A stretch of DNA of 64,000 nt from Guillardia theta CCMP2712 (lineage: Eukaryota > Cryptophyceae > Pyrenomonadales > Geminigeraceae): NCBI RefSeq assembly GCF_000315625.1, contig NW_005434565.1, forward strand, positions 112,374 to 176,373. The letters run 5' to 3'. Positions within the stretch are counted from its first letter, which is position 1, and each line of letters starts with the position of its first letter. Below are positions 32,728 to 43,511 of this stretch, in pieces. The notes beneath the pieces are model-generated. The model was not told the DNA's origin. It worked only from the letters and a program-made list of their open reading frames with translations, and ran no database searches. The position numbers and the translations under genes are program-made.

Positions 32728-35700
32728 ATGTCGCCTGCCCGATGCCTCCTGGTCCTCGCGATGTTGAGCACCGCGAGCAGTCTTGACCCGTTGAGTCCGC
32801 ACGCGTGCAATTGCGGGATGTGCGGTAAAGACGCCATGGTGGAGGAGCTTCTCCTTCAGCGGCAGAGGAAGATGATGAAGCTAGAGACTCTCGTGCTGGG
32901 ATCTTCTCAGGTCCTCGCTGAACGTGACACGGTGGCACTGAGGACTCGATGGGTTGACCTGAACGAGGAGCAGGAAGCAGCCGCTCAGTCTCTTGCTGCC
33001 AGCATGCGCGCTGAGTTTCCTGGCTGCCATGACGAGCTCGAGATGCGGCAGGGAGAATGGATCTCCTTCACATGCAGGCTGAGTGACTGCAAAGTGCTAA
33101 AAAGCCTGTCAGGCTGCATGTCTGTGGGAGAGAAGTCGAAGTTCAGAGTGCCGAACTCGATAGTGCCGGCGCTCTGCCGGGAGATGTTCGTTCATGGGAT
33201 GAGTCTGATCAGCTTTCAGAGCGACGGGACTGATTTTCTCCCTTGCTCCACAGACCTCAACCGATTGCTGTCTATGAATAATCAGCCACCAGCCTCTCTG
33301 GTACAGCAGGGAGCCGCGTGTCTAGAGGTGTTTGTGATCTGCAGAGACATGAGTCCTGTGAGGCATCTCTGTGATGTCTACTGGAAGAGCTTGTCGGTTG
33401 TAAGAAACAACTCAGCGAACAGCACCGAGGACAAGGGAAAAGTGGCCAAGATCAGGTGATAAGGCTCTAGTAAGAGGTAGTTGCGAGACTGACCGGAAGG
33501 AAGCCCGAGGCCTGGGGATGAGGTGGAGATCGCCTGGCAAGCCTTCGAAGAGCGCACAGGAAAGCAGCAGGAGACAACTTCTGGCTTCATCTCCCTCAGG
33601 GTCCCAGGCAAGTCCTCCTCCTCCAACCTCCTCCTCCTCCAACCTCCTCCAACCTCCTCCAACCTCCTCCAACCTCCTCCTCCTCCTCCTCCTCCTCCTC
33701 CTCCTCCTCCTCCCACTCCTCCTCCTCTTCGCCAGATCCTGACGGGGCAGCAGGGACTCAGAACCCCCTGCTCTCAAACGAGGACAACATCAAACTAGCA
33801 ATGCGGAAGAGAAGAGGAGATGAGCAGCAGATGAAGCTCCCAATGGGTGTCTGGGTGGCTGTTGTGTCCCTCATGGGGGAGGGAACTTCGGTCAGCATCT
33901 TCGCCCTGCCCTCCTGTTACTTACCTCCATGAAAGATCGAATGCCTTTGCCCGACCGACACCCAGCAAGGAACTTTCAAGACGTCTTCCTCCTCCAGTCT
34001 TCCTCACAGTGTTCCACAGCGTAAGAACTAATTTTGCGCTATAGCAGCAAGTTGACGTTTCCGCGCAGCAGAGAACTTCACGAGATACCGCGTGCGGCTC
34101 CTTTCATGGAGTGAAGTGTCGGTCATGAGACTCGAGGAACGGACGTTCAACCATGCAAGGAGGAGGAGGAGGAGGTTAGCGATCGTAAAACGCGTGACCC
34201 ATCAGGCAATGGACTTTAAGACAACGTTCAATGACGATGGAACTTGGTCCTCTTACATCAATCCCCATCCTCCCCCTGCTGATTTATCGCCCCCACCGCT
34301 CTCCATTCCCTCCTCCCACTTCTTCCTCTACTTTCCTCCCCCTCATTATCACCCTGTTGGATGTCTCATACAGATGCAGGATACGTGCACAGATTGAAAG
34401 TCGGATAGGATTCCAGCCAGCAAATCAAGATCCCCGAAGGTGAATCTGTTTGCTTCTTTCACGTTGCTAAGTCGAAACAAGTATCCTTCAGGGCCCCGAC
34501 CCCCTCGCCACCTCCACGGTGCCTCTTCCGAGCGCTCTGCGTTCGTTCTTTGACCTTGGAGACCAGGTGATCAGTGCGTGGAAGGAGAAGACTTTCTTTG
34601 TTGGAGACGGAAGTTTGCCGTACGAGGTTGAGAGGGATATCCAATCCCATGACTCTCCTCTGATTTCTCCGGCAGTTGTGCGAATGTCTACAAGAAATGA
34701 TGATCGGAGACGTTTACGTCGTAGCCATTCCCTCTCGCGCTCTCGACGACAGTGATCATTTCTCTCCTCCTCCTCGTCCCTTGACCGTTCTGCAGAATTT
34801 CTCTCTTGGAGCACGAGCATCAAGGATTACAGAATCTTAAAAGCTTGCTTGCTTGACGACAAGAACCTGGGTGCGAATGTACATAGCGAACCGAGCAGTG
34901 GCAACGACGAAGTGGATCAGGATGAGGAGGAAGAGGAGAGGGAAGAGCCAGAAGAGGAGCTCGAGCATTTTCTTCTCTACAAAGTGAAAATCCTCGAAGC
35001 CATTCCTTCGTTCCAGCTCCCACCTCAAGGTCCTCACCCTCCCCAGCAATGGTCCATCTGACAAGGGGTCTGCAGAGCTTCTGCTTCAAGCCAAGAATCG
35101 AATCGCAAGGTCTCGTGGCGGTGTCGGGAGTTTGTGCCTGACTGGCCAAGCAGGGGGGTGCAAGCACGCAGCCTCCAGCATCTGGAAGGTGATCCGAGGA
35201 AGGAGGGAGGGGGGAAGAGAAAGAAGAGAGGAGAGAAATAGAGGAGGGAAAGATGGGGGGAAAGAGGAAGGAGAGAGGAAGGAGAGAGGAAGGAGAGAGG
35301 ATGGAGAGAGGATGGAAACAGAGGAAGGGGGGGGGGGGGGAGAGAAGAGAGTGACATTGTTTGAAGCTGCGGTCGACTTCTTCCTAAAGTCTCACAAGCT
35401 TCTGTCCTCAGCAGCGGTGACATGGGTATACGAGTTGCTGTGCTTGCTGACCGCTGGTGACTTCATGCGCAGTCGTCAGTGGATGGGGAAGAGCTCAGGT
35501 GCAGGGAGAGGAGAGGAGGGGGGTCCGGCAAGTGACTCGTCAGCAGCACCACCCGATTCTCGCTCATGGCCGAAACTTGCCTCGGAGTTTCCAGCTGCCT
35601 GCTCAAGCTCGGAAGGCAGCTGGGCAGGAACTTTATCCCTCTGGTCCGCGACTACTGCAAGCAAGGGCTCGCGTCTCTAGAGACGACCCTCGACGATAGC

Positions 35701-35754
35701 AACACACAGAGAGTGCGCAAGGAGCTGGTTATGACTCTTTCTTCCTGTCGGTAG
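32728..35754 (+). CDS. Unrecognised multi-exon gene with N-terminal signal peptide
   Basis: The ATG at 32728 starts a hydrophobic leader (MSPARCLLVLAMLSTASS) typical of a secretory signal, followed by a Cys-containing segment (HACNCGMCGKD). Exon 1 runs to about 33455. Likely downstream exons follow in the same direction: PGDEVEIAWQAFEERTG (33514-33610), NEDNIKLAMRKRRGDEQQ (~33736-33865), PSKELSRRLPPPVFLTVFHS (~33937-34020), RYRVRLLSWSEVSVMRLEER (~34076-34160), LPSALRSFFDLGDQ (~34495-34568), SWSTSIKDYRILKACLLDD (~34800-34990), and finally LVRDYCKQGLASLETTL to a stop at 35754. One donor (33610) appears to be GC. The reading-frame continuity of exons argues for a single secreted or luminal protein, but I recognise no family. 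Two adjacent genes are possible. Purine tracts at 35190-35340 are intronic. Confidence 0.5.
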
Positions 35755-38700
35755 CTGCACCCTGTGCCGGGCTGCTGATGGAGGGGAACACAACCTTCCT
35801 CCGAGGGTCGTAGCGGTATGGAGAGTCGGGACGACACTTTCTCGCACCTGTAGCAGCTGCTGGAGCTGCTGCTGGAACAGGGGGTGGGTCGGGGCTGATG
35901 GCAGGAAGAGGCTGCTCTGCCCCCTTGCTCGTGCGGTTTTTCAGCTGAACTGTGCCGTCAGAGGTGAAGACTTGCTCTGCCGTGTTGTGCTGGCACTCAA
36001 ACTCCTCCAGCAGCGCCGTTGCCTCCTCCATCACCACCAGCCCCCTGCCGTTGGCTCGAGAGGCCCCGAAGGAAAGTTGAGCTCGAGCTTGTTGGGACAA
36101 CAGGATCCCTGACCCTCCGTTGCCCTCGAACGAGCAGAAGCGAGCTTGCATGCTTGCTCCCTCAGTCACGGCGAGCCCGCTGCTCTCGTTGTCATGTACT
36201 CTCATGTCTGAACATGTCACAACTGTTCCGCTCCCTTTCACCGTCAACCCGTTCCTGCCATTGCGCCGCACGTAGCTCTTCCTGCCTCCCTCCGCCCCCC
36301 ACAGGGTCACTGCTGCCCCGTCCTCCACGCTCACTCCGTCCTCCCCGTTAGCATGGATCACCTGCAGGCTGGTGAGAGCAGCAGGAGTCACCCCATCCTC
36401 ACCGTCTCCGACGCTCGCAGCGTCGTTCCGCTCCCCCTCGCCCGAACTCCAGCAGCACGGTTGAGGAGCACATCGCAGCTGTCCAGCTGCACTCCAGCTC
36501 CATCACAGACGAGGACGCCGTCGGTCGCGTTCTCCCGGATGATGGAGGACCGGAGAGACATCCGGCTCCGCTTCTCCTCACACACCACCCCCTCCTGCAC
36601 CTCACGATCTTGCAGCCCGTCAGCACTGCCGACCCCCGCGCTCCCACCGTCAGCCCGTCCTCCATGCACTCGCAGATGATGCTCCCCACCGCCTCCATGG
36701 TCCCCCCCACCAGCACGAGCCCGCAGCTACGACTCTGCTCCGAATCAGCTGGGGAGAGAAGGTGAAGAGGATATCCCACCTTGCTGACAGAGCTGTCCTT
36801 CAGTCTGAGGTCTCCAAAGCTCTTCAAGCAGCTCGACTTCAGCTCGGAGTTGACAAGCTGCGGCAGCACGTCACTTGAAGCGGACAAGTGCAGGAGGGAC
36901 CTCAAGAGAAGCGCCGGCGAGGACGCAGAGAGTGAGGTCTTGCGAGGAGAGGATGCAAGAGGTCAGCTGGAGCTGCTGCTGGGCCTCGCAGATGTTCACT
37001 TGTTGCAGTCACAAAGGTCAGTGGGAGCAGGCGACTTCGTTCAGCTACCTTGTGCCCCGTGCGCCTCTCCCCCTTGAACGTCGACAGTGACACCCACGAG
37101 CGATAAGTTGAGACTCTTGCCGTCAGGTCGTCAGCAGAGCATGTCAGCATCTGCTCGCTCACCAGGTCTCGGCACGAGAGCACGCAATCAAGGGAAGTAC
37201 ATCCGTAGGCTGATACTATGGAGATGTGTTTCATCTCCTTCAGCGGGGTTCCTGATGTGTGATGGAGGTGAGAACGGCAGAGAAGCTGAGTGTTTTCAAC
37301 CTGTCAGCTCGTATCGACCTCGGCCAATGATAACAGCGTCGTGGTCTTGTGCTTGCTCCAGCAAGGAGTTGATGACAAACACGTCTTCATCGACTTCGAA
37401 CATGGTGTAGTGGAAGGTCTGAAGGAGGTCGATGAAAGCCTGAGAATCCTTGACTTGACCGTCTAGTTCAGCTTGTTTCACTTCTCTCGCTCTGTCTCTT
37501 CCATCTCTCACGATGATGGCTCTTCCTGTCAATCTGTTCTCAACCATCTGCTCTATGCTGAAGTCTCCGGGAATGCTGACGTCATCAGCTGCTAGCGATG
37601 TGCCTGGCTGATCTTGTTGGGGTTTGGTGTAGGCGATCATACCCTTCTCCCTCATGATCTTCTTCCTCTGCATCGACCCTCTTCGCTTCAGCAGCGACGA
37701 GTAGCAGAAGTGAGAAAACTCCTCCATGCTCAGAACTCCATCTTCGTCAACGTCGTTCTGTCGGATCATGGCATACACCTCCCCCTCCATCTTCTTCATC
37801 CCCAGCACCTCCATGGCCTCGCTCAGCTCCGCAACCCCAACACGCCCTGACCCGTCAACGTCCATCTTCTCGAAGATCTCCTGGATTGCTCGGACGAGCT
37901 CGTCTCCTGTCAACCCGTCGATCTTCTGCGTGAATAGCACAGACGCCTTGGAGATGCCGGCCCAGGAGCGGAAGGTCAACCCCAGCTGAAACTTTGGGGA
38001 GAAGAACGAGCTGGCGATCTTCATGTTCGGCTGGCTGTGCTGAGCGATGTCTTCGTTGACGCTCCCAAAGATAGCGCAGTTGACAACCTTTATCACTGCG
38101 GCGTCTTGCGACCACACCCCGTAGCCGTTGCCCTTGACTGTAGAGTGACTGACGTGAACGGAGGTCTCGCGCTCCTTCAAGTCCTTGTCTTGGATCCCGA
38201 TGGCTAAGATCCCGATGCTCTCGTTGTCCAGTACCGCACACTTGCGGAGCTCGACGCTGCTGCCGTTGAGGATCCAGAGCCCGTTCTTCTTGCTCTGCGT
38301 CACTTTGGTCTGCAGCATCGACAAGCTTGTCTGGTAGTCGTTCACACTCACTCCGCTCCATCTCGATCGCGATATCATGCTGCCTTCCACCTTCACCTGC
38401 GCTCCCTTGCCGACTACAAGTCCTCTCTGACCGCTCTCGGTGACTTCGAGGGCGATCCCGAGGAAAGAGACGCCTCCTCCCTTCACGTCTACTCCATCCT
38501 TGGCACACTCACACACCTTCACCTCAGCAAGTTCTACTCTCCCCTGCTCCATCACAAGGACCCCGTTTCCTCCGCATCCTCTTACTTGACTTGCCTTCAT
38601 CATCAGCGCTGCCCCTTCCCCCTCGCCCTTCACCACAACTCCGTTGCCTGCCTCCGTCGTGACATCTACATGCACCAGCTCCATCCTACCGCCCTCGACC

Positions 38701-40305
38701 TTAGCGCACTGGGGAGGCCATTGGAACGAGTCGTTGCGTCCCAGCAGCTCTAGTATGATGCTCTCGACCCGGCTGGACCCCCGCAGGCAGCAGAACACAG
38801 AGTCTATCATGCTCCCTCGCACTTGAGCCTGTTCGGGGTATGCGACGCCCATTCCTCCTCCTCCGAACCCTCCGCTCGCCCGGGGGAGCTCAGCAGGCAG
38901 TCTGCTCCCCTTCATGCTCTCGAGGGTCTGCTTGATCCCGCTGCCTCCTCCTGGCAGAGACCCCGAGAGCTTCTCCAAGCAGAACTTGAACAGCTTCTCC
39001 TCCGAGGGCCTCGATGCCGCCGCTGCGTTGAAGTAGCACGAGCTCACTGGTCTCGAGCTCCCCGACGCTCCGTCTCTCCCTCCCACTCCTGCATTCTCAC
39101 CCAGCCCGCTGCTGCCATGCTCCTCTAAGCTTGCGTCCCTCCCATCACTTCCTGGCGTTGTTATCGAGTCTGTTGCTCCTCCACCTCCCCCAGCCGCCAC
39201 CAACACCGCTCCGCTCGAGAGCTCCTTCTTGAACACGAAAGTCCCTCCTGCTCCGCCCGAGCAGCTCCCCATGCTGTCAGACAAGGTAGAAGAAGTGCCT
39301 CCTACCAGCAGGAGCACCCTCTCCCCCTCCTCCAGGTGGAACTGCGCCTCTATCACCGCCCCTGTCCCTCCCTTGCGATCTCCGGCCCCTGCTGCTCCTG
39401 CCCCTGCAACTCGCAAAGCATACGTGCTCTTGATTGGAACCGTCCACAGCTCGACCCTGCCGCTGTACTTGAAGAGCCACTCGTCCTCCAAGATAACGTC
39501 CAAGATCCTCACAAACCCATTCCCTTCGTTTCCCCGCAGCTCTACCCTCCCCTTCACAGTCTGATACCCAACGTACTTCGACACGCTCTTTGCTAGATTG
39601 CTTACAAAGCTTCCTCCTCCGCCGCCTCCTCCTCCTCCACGACCTCCATACCCACCACCTCCTCCCCCCGACCATCCTCCCCCACCTCCTGCAGCGTAGT
39701 TGATCTCGGGGCGAAACACCAGATCCTTCTGCAGGAGCGTGTGAGCAGGGGATGGAACGAGATCACAAAAGCTCTGCTACCTCCGTCACAAACGGCTCGC
39801 TGATCTCTTGGATCCCTCGCTTCACTATGATCACGTCCCCGTCATGCAGCTGCTGGGGTCCTCCTGGACTCCCTCGCAACGACGAGGGGGCTGAGAATCC
39901 GAGGCTACTGAGAGCGATGCCGTACTTGTGGCTCAACACGTGCGGCTGTTTGAAGAAGAGCACAAAGGGACAGGCTTTCAGTCTTGCCTTCTCGAGCGAC
40001 CTTGTGTTGATGGCATTGCCAAGCTCTCTCGAGTATTCTTCTACAGTGGAGGAAATCTTCTGCAGCTCTACTCTCTCCCTCTCCAACATCCCGTTGAGCT
40101 CCTTCCATGACGTGGCTGAGAACTTTTTCATCACCTGATCATGAAATCCTTGCCGCTGACTGCAGATTGCTGCTCGGAAGAACCCATGTCTCACAGGAGG
40201 CTGCTGAGCGTTGGGAACATACCTGACTCCCTCCTTCTGCTCTTCCTTCTCCTCCTCCTCCTTCCCCTGATCATTCTCCTTTCTTCTTGGATCATGTCGC
40301 TTCAT
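35729..40305 (-). CDS. Glycine-rich, parallel beta-helix and EF-hand protein, about 1410 aa
   Basis: Eight exons are proposed: 40305-39781, 39728-37301, 37251-37163, 37115-37049, 36998-36901, 36857-36780, 36734-36403 and 36361-35729. Residues ~184-470 are a glycine-rich domain like those beside ALK-type receptors and bacterial surface proteins (GGAGGTFVFKKEL, VLVAAGGGGGA). Two right-handed beta-helix regions (PbH1-like, period 22-24 residues) follow at about 500-750 and 1010-1330, with units such as GNGVVVKGEGEGAALMM and NGLTVKGSGTVVTCSD. Between them lies an EF-hand pair with complete 12-residue loops, DVDGSGRVGVAE (~798) and DVDEDGVLSMEE (~839), so calcium binding is expected. Exon 7 is out of frame by one base unless an 11- or 29-base intron is removed near 36600. 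Role unknown; adhesion or cell-surface/cytoskeletal scaffolding is a guess. Confidence 0.72.
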
Positions 40306-40865
40306 ACCTCAACGACCAATCGGATCAAGATGGAAGCACGTGATGCGTTCCCCCACTTCGAACAGCAGTAGCTTCTACTTTCTCTCTGATTTACTTGCTG
40401 CCTCCTTCCTGCTCCCATCCAGCCATCCTGGTCCTCTACAGCTCCTATCGAGCCATCCTCGTGCGCAGCAGTTCCATTCTCGACATTCTCCCTCCTCTGT
40501 CTCCCGTTCTTCGTCTCCTTCCGTCACCTCGTTTCCTCTCTCCATCCTGCCTCTTGTGCCCTCCCCCTCCCCCCTGCCAAATTGTCCTGGGCCTACCAAG
40601 GAATTTGATCTCCTACCCCGCCCATATGAAATTGTTTGCCCTCACTCCCTCCACCTCTCCCTTCACGCATGATCATACTCTATTCCTCCTTCGCTTTCGT
40701 CTCAGCATGCTTTCCCCTTCTCCCCCTCAACTGCATCTCAACCTGGTTCCTCCCCTCCTCCTTACTCCCTGCACTTCCTCATCGGAACAGCCTTTCATCT
40801 CCCTGCTGCAATCTCTCGACAGGGACTGGGCTCTTTTGGCCCCTTGTCGTATCAGAGAAGAGCAT
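40306..40865. other. Pyrimidine-rich spacer before OXA1 3' end
   Basis: Upstream of the beta-helix gene start (40305, minus strand) and downstream of the OXA1 stop. It is C/T-rich on the plus strand with no supported gene. It presumably holds the promoter of the beta-helix gene and the OXA1 terminator. Confidence 0.5.
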
Positions 40866-42392
40866 TTACTTCTTAGGTCTAGTGGAATAGACGAGCTTGG
40901 GAATGACAGGCTCTGCACGCAAACTCACTCACGAGACTGCCACAACTCATGACAAGCTCACCTGCTTGCTTGGCGGTGGCGGTGGCAGTAGCAGCAGCCG
41001 CAGGCATCTTGGGGAAACCCAGCAGCGATTTCATGAAAGGCACCTTGAGCAAGAGCACCTGAACATTCAGCCATCAGTCAACGGACAAGGCCAGGTGGCA
41101 GGAGGCACCTGGAGCAGGGAGAAAACGTTGGAAGGGATCCAGTAGAGGAAGACTCCGTTGGGGATTCCTGACATGATTACGAGAGGAACCATTGCAACCT
41201 GAGCGCAATGACATCAGGTAAGCAGGTCCAGCTGAACTGCTGCTCTCACCGCAAACCCACGCATCGCGAACTTCATGGTGGACTGCTGGTCTTTCATGGC
41301 CTGCCCGGTCTCACCTCCGAGCTCGATGGTCGCCAGCATCGACAAGCTGGCGATGACCGGCAGCATGTATGTCGGGTCGACGATGGACAAATCCTGAAAC
41401 CACATAGTCCCCCCGTCCTTGAATGAAGGGTAAGTTGTGGCCATGTGCCTTAGGGCAAAGAAGAAGCTGACGAAGATCGGCCCCTGACTTACTCGTCACC
41501 ATCACGTAGACATCCCCCCCAACAAGTCAACCTGTACCGCCAGACCGATGAACGATTTCCAGGGGTTGCAGTGATGCTTTGCGAACAGCTCCTTGAGCTG
41601 CTTCTGATAGACGTCAGTCGCCCTGGGAGGAGCAGAGTATCCGCCAAGCTTGCGCCAGTTGTTGGTGATCACCTCCATCTCAGGTTTAACAAGATTCAGA
41701 CGAGCAATGTTCTTCATCTGTCACAAGTCTCAACGAGAGCAAGACCAGGAGCTGGACCAAGGGCCGGCAATCAGGCCAAGCAAGGGGAGAGGGGAAGCGG
41801 GCAGGCAGCAGGAGCAGGGGGGAGCCAGGAGGAAGGAGGATGGCAGCACCTGATAGACCACGACAGGAAAGAGGAGAAGCCTAAGGGAGAGAGTGATAGC
41901 ACCGATGGACATCCACCACTCCAAGCCGAAGTAACCATGAATCGCTACGATGGCTGCCTCGGCCAGGGCCGGGGGAGACCATCCCATGGGCGAGGGGTCG
42001 GAGATCCCCTCCACGACATCGGCGACAGTCACCATGGCATGCGGAGAGGCTTCAGACATGTCAGAAAGAGGAGAGGAGCTGCTCGAGCTCGTTGACGACA
42101 TCATCCGTGCACCCGGCGCGCTCGCACCAACCAGCATCAACCTCCTTGGCACGACGGCTCCCAGCTGAGCATGCGAGGATGCGCAAACTGCATGCGTCGT
42201 GGGTGTTGGAAGCTGGATGTGCAAGGCTCGAGCCGGTGCCGATTGTGCGGGCCTTGAACTCTCAGGACTCCAGGAGACTCGGTTCTGTGACAAGTGGGAG
42301 ATCGTTGCTGTGAAGGACGGGATCAGCCGCCTCTGGAAACTTTGCTTGTGCAGAAGATGCGAGAAGAGCATCTTCCCCAAAGAAGAGGACAT
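40866..42392 (-). CDS. OXA1: OXA1-type membrane protein insertase, 398 aa
   Basis: The protein inserts membrane proteins co-translationally into the mitochondrial inner membrane and belongs to the YidC/Oxa1/Alb3 family. Six exons, 42392-41850, 41717-41532, 41483-41250, 41198-41109, 41058-40962 and 40912-40866, give 398 residues. The N-terminus is basic, Ser-rich and lacks acids, like a mitochondrial presequence (SLGKMLFSHLLHKQSFQRR). Family landmarks follow: GYFGLEWWMSIGAITLSLRL in TM1, the loop with PEMEVITNNWRK, GPIFVSFFFALRHM, GGTMWFQDLSIVDPTYMLP and PNGVFLYWIPSNVFSLLQ. WFQDL/DPTY favours mitochondrial OXA1 over plastid ALB3. The C-terminal tail is short. The open frame extends a few codons upstream through a TTG, but the first ATG is at 42392. 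Confidence 0.93.
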
Positions 42393-43511
42393 CTCCTTCA
42401 ATATCTCTCAGCTGCTCCTGTACAAACTTCATCATCGAAGAAACATTCGAAGCAAGATGAAAATATGCTCCAGTACTTGACTATAGTCCCTCACTTCACC
42501 TGCCTTTCCTCCTCCTTGAAATCATTCTCCCTTACCGTAACATGAGATTCAACAGCCTTATCTTCCTCTTCCTCTTCCTCTTCCTCTTCACTCCCCTTGC
42601 CATCTCCTCCCTCTCTTGATATCGTGCTCATAATCGTCTTTCATTCCTGCCTTCCTCCTCCTCCTCCTCCTCCTCCTCCTCCTCCACCACCACCACCACG
42701 ACGACTCCCCCCAGCCCCCTCCCTCTTCGTCGTCCTCTCTCTCATCATCTACTGGACCTCTCTGGCTCCACACGTCCTTCCCTTATCTACCCACCCTTCT
42801 CCTTCCTCCTTCCTCCACCACATCCTCTGCATCATATGCAGGCATGCGCTTATTTCATCCCCCTCTTACTCGTCTCTCCATTGGCCCCTCATCCCCCCTC
42901 AAACGGAACTGAAGACTTGTCCCTCATCCCCGCTCTTGCCCGTTTCAGTTCATCCCCCTCTTACTCAACTTCCCTCACAAACTGAGAAATGGTATCGCCG
43001 ATGTCCAATGTTGAGGTGGGGTAGTCGATACACCCCACCTTTGAAAGGCTCAAAATGAAGAAAAATATGGGTGGGGGTAGGAAAAGCTTGTATTGATACA
43101 GGTGGGTCCATTCAATGTTGATTATAGGGGTGGGGGTAGTAGAGGCTAATTCAGAAGAAGGGTGGGTTAATTCCTTGACTACCCCACAATTGTCAGCAGA
43201 TTTACTACTTATTCAGGGGGTGGGGTGACCATCTCTCTAAGAAAAGTCACCCCACCCCCTGTAGTTCGTTCCCAGCTAGAATTTAGATAAGGGGTGGTGT
43301 ATCCTTCCCCACTGAACCCTAGTTCGTTCTTCTTCACCACCTTCACATCCTCTGCTTGGAACTGAGTTTTCCGTCTCTCATCCACCATATCCATCACTCC
43401 TCCTCTTGATAAGCCAGAGCCGTGCTGATCTGACACGCTGATCACGTAGGGCCATCTGTTCCAGTGTGCTGTGGTGTCAATCTTGACTTTGCCTTGATCA
43501 ACAGAAACCAA
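42393..43511. other. Divergent spacer with G-run/C-run island
   Basis: No gene is supported. CT-rich simple sequence occupies 42550-42720. Between 43010 and 43260 there are repeated GGGGTGGGG/GGGTGGGTTA runs and their complements (CACCCCACCCCC), alternating with AT-rich stretches. Similar islands lie in other spacers of the window. The promoters of OXA1 and of the 43.5-kb gene must lie here. Confidence 0.55.

Noticed and set aside
37614-39596. Several plus-strand open frames across the beta-helix gene
   Set aside because: Antisense shadows of a long GC-rich minus-strand exon with clear EF-hand and beta-helix coding.
41214-41444. OXA1-region gene as plastid ALB3
   Set aside because: The TM2-TM3 loop (WFQDL, DPTYMLP) and the presequence are of mitochondrial OXA1 type.
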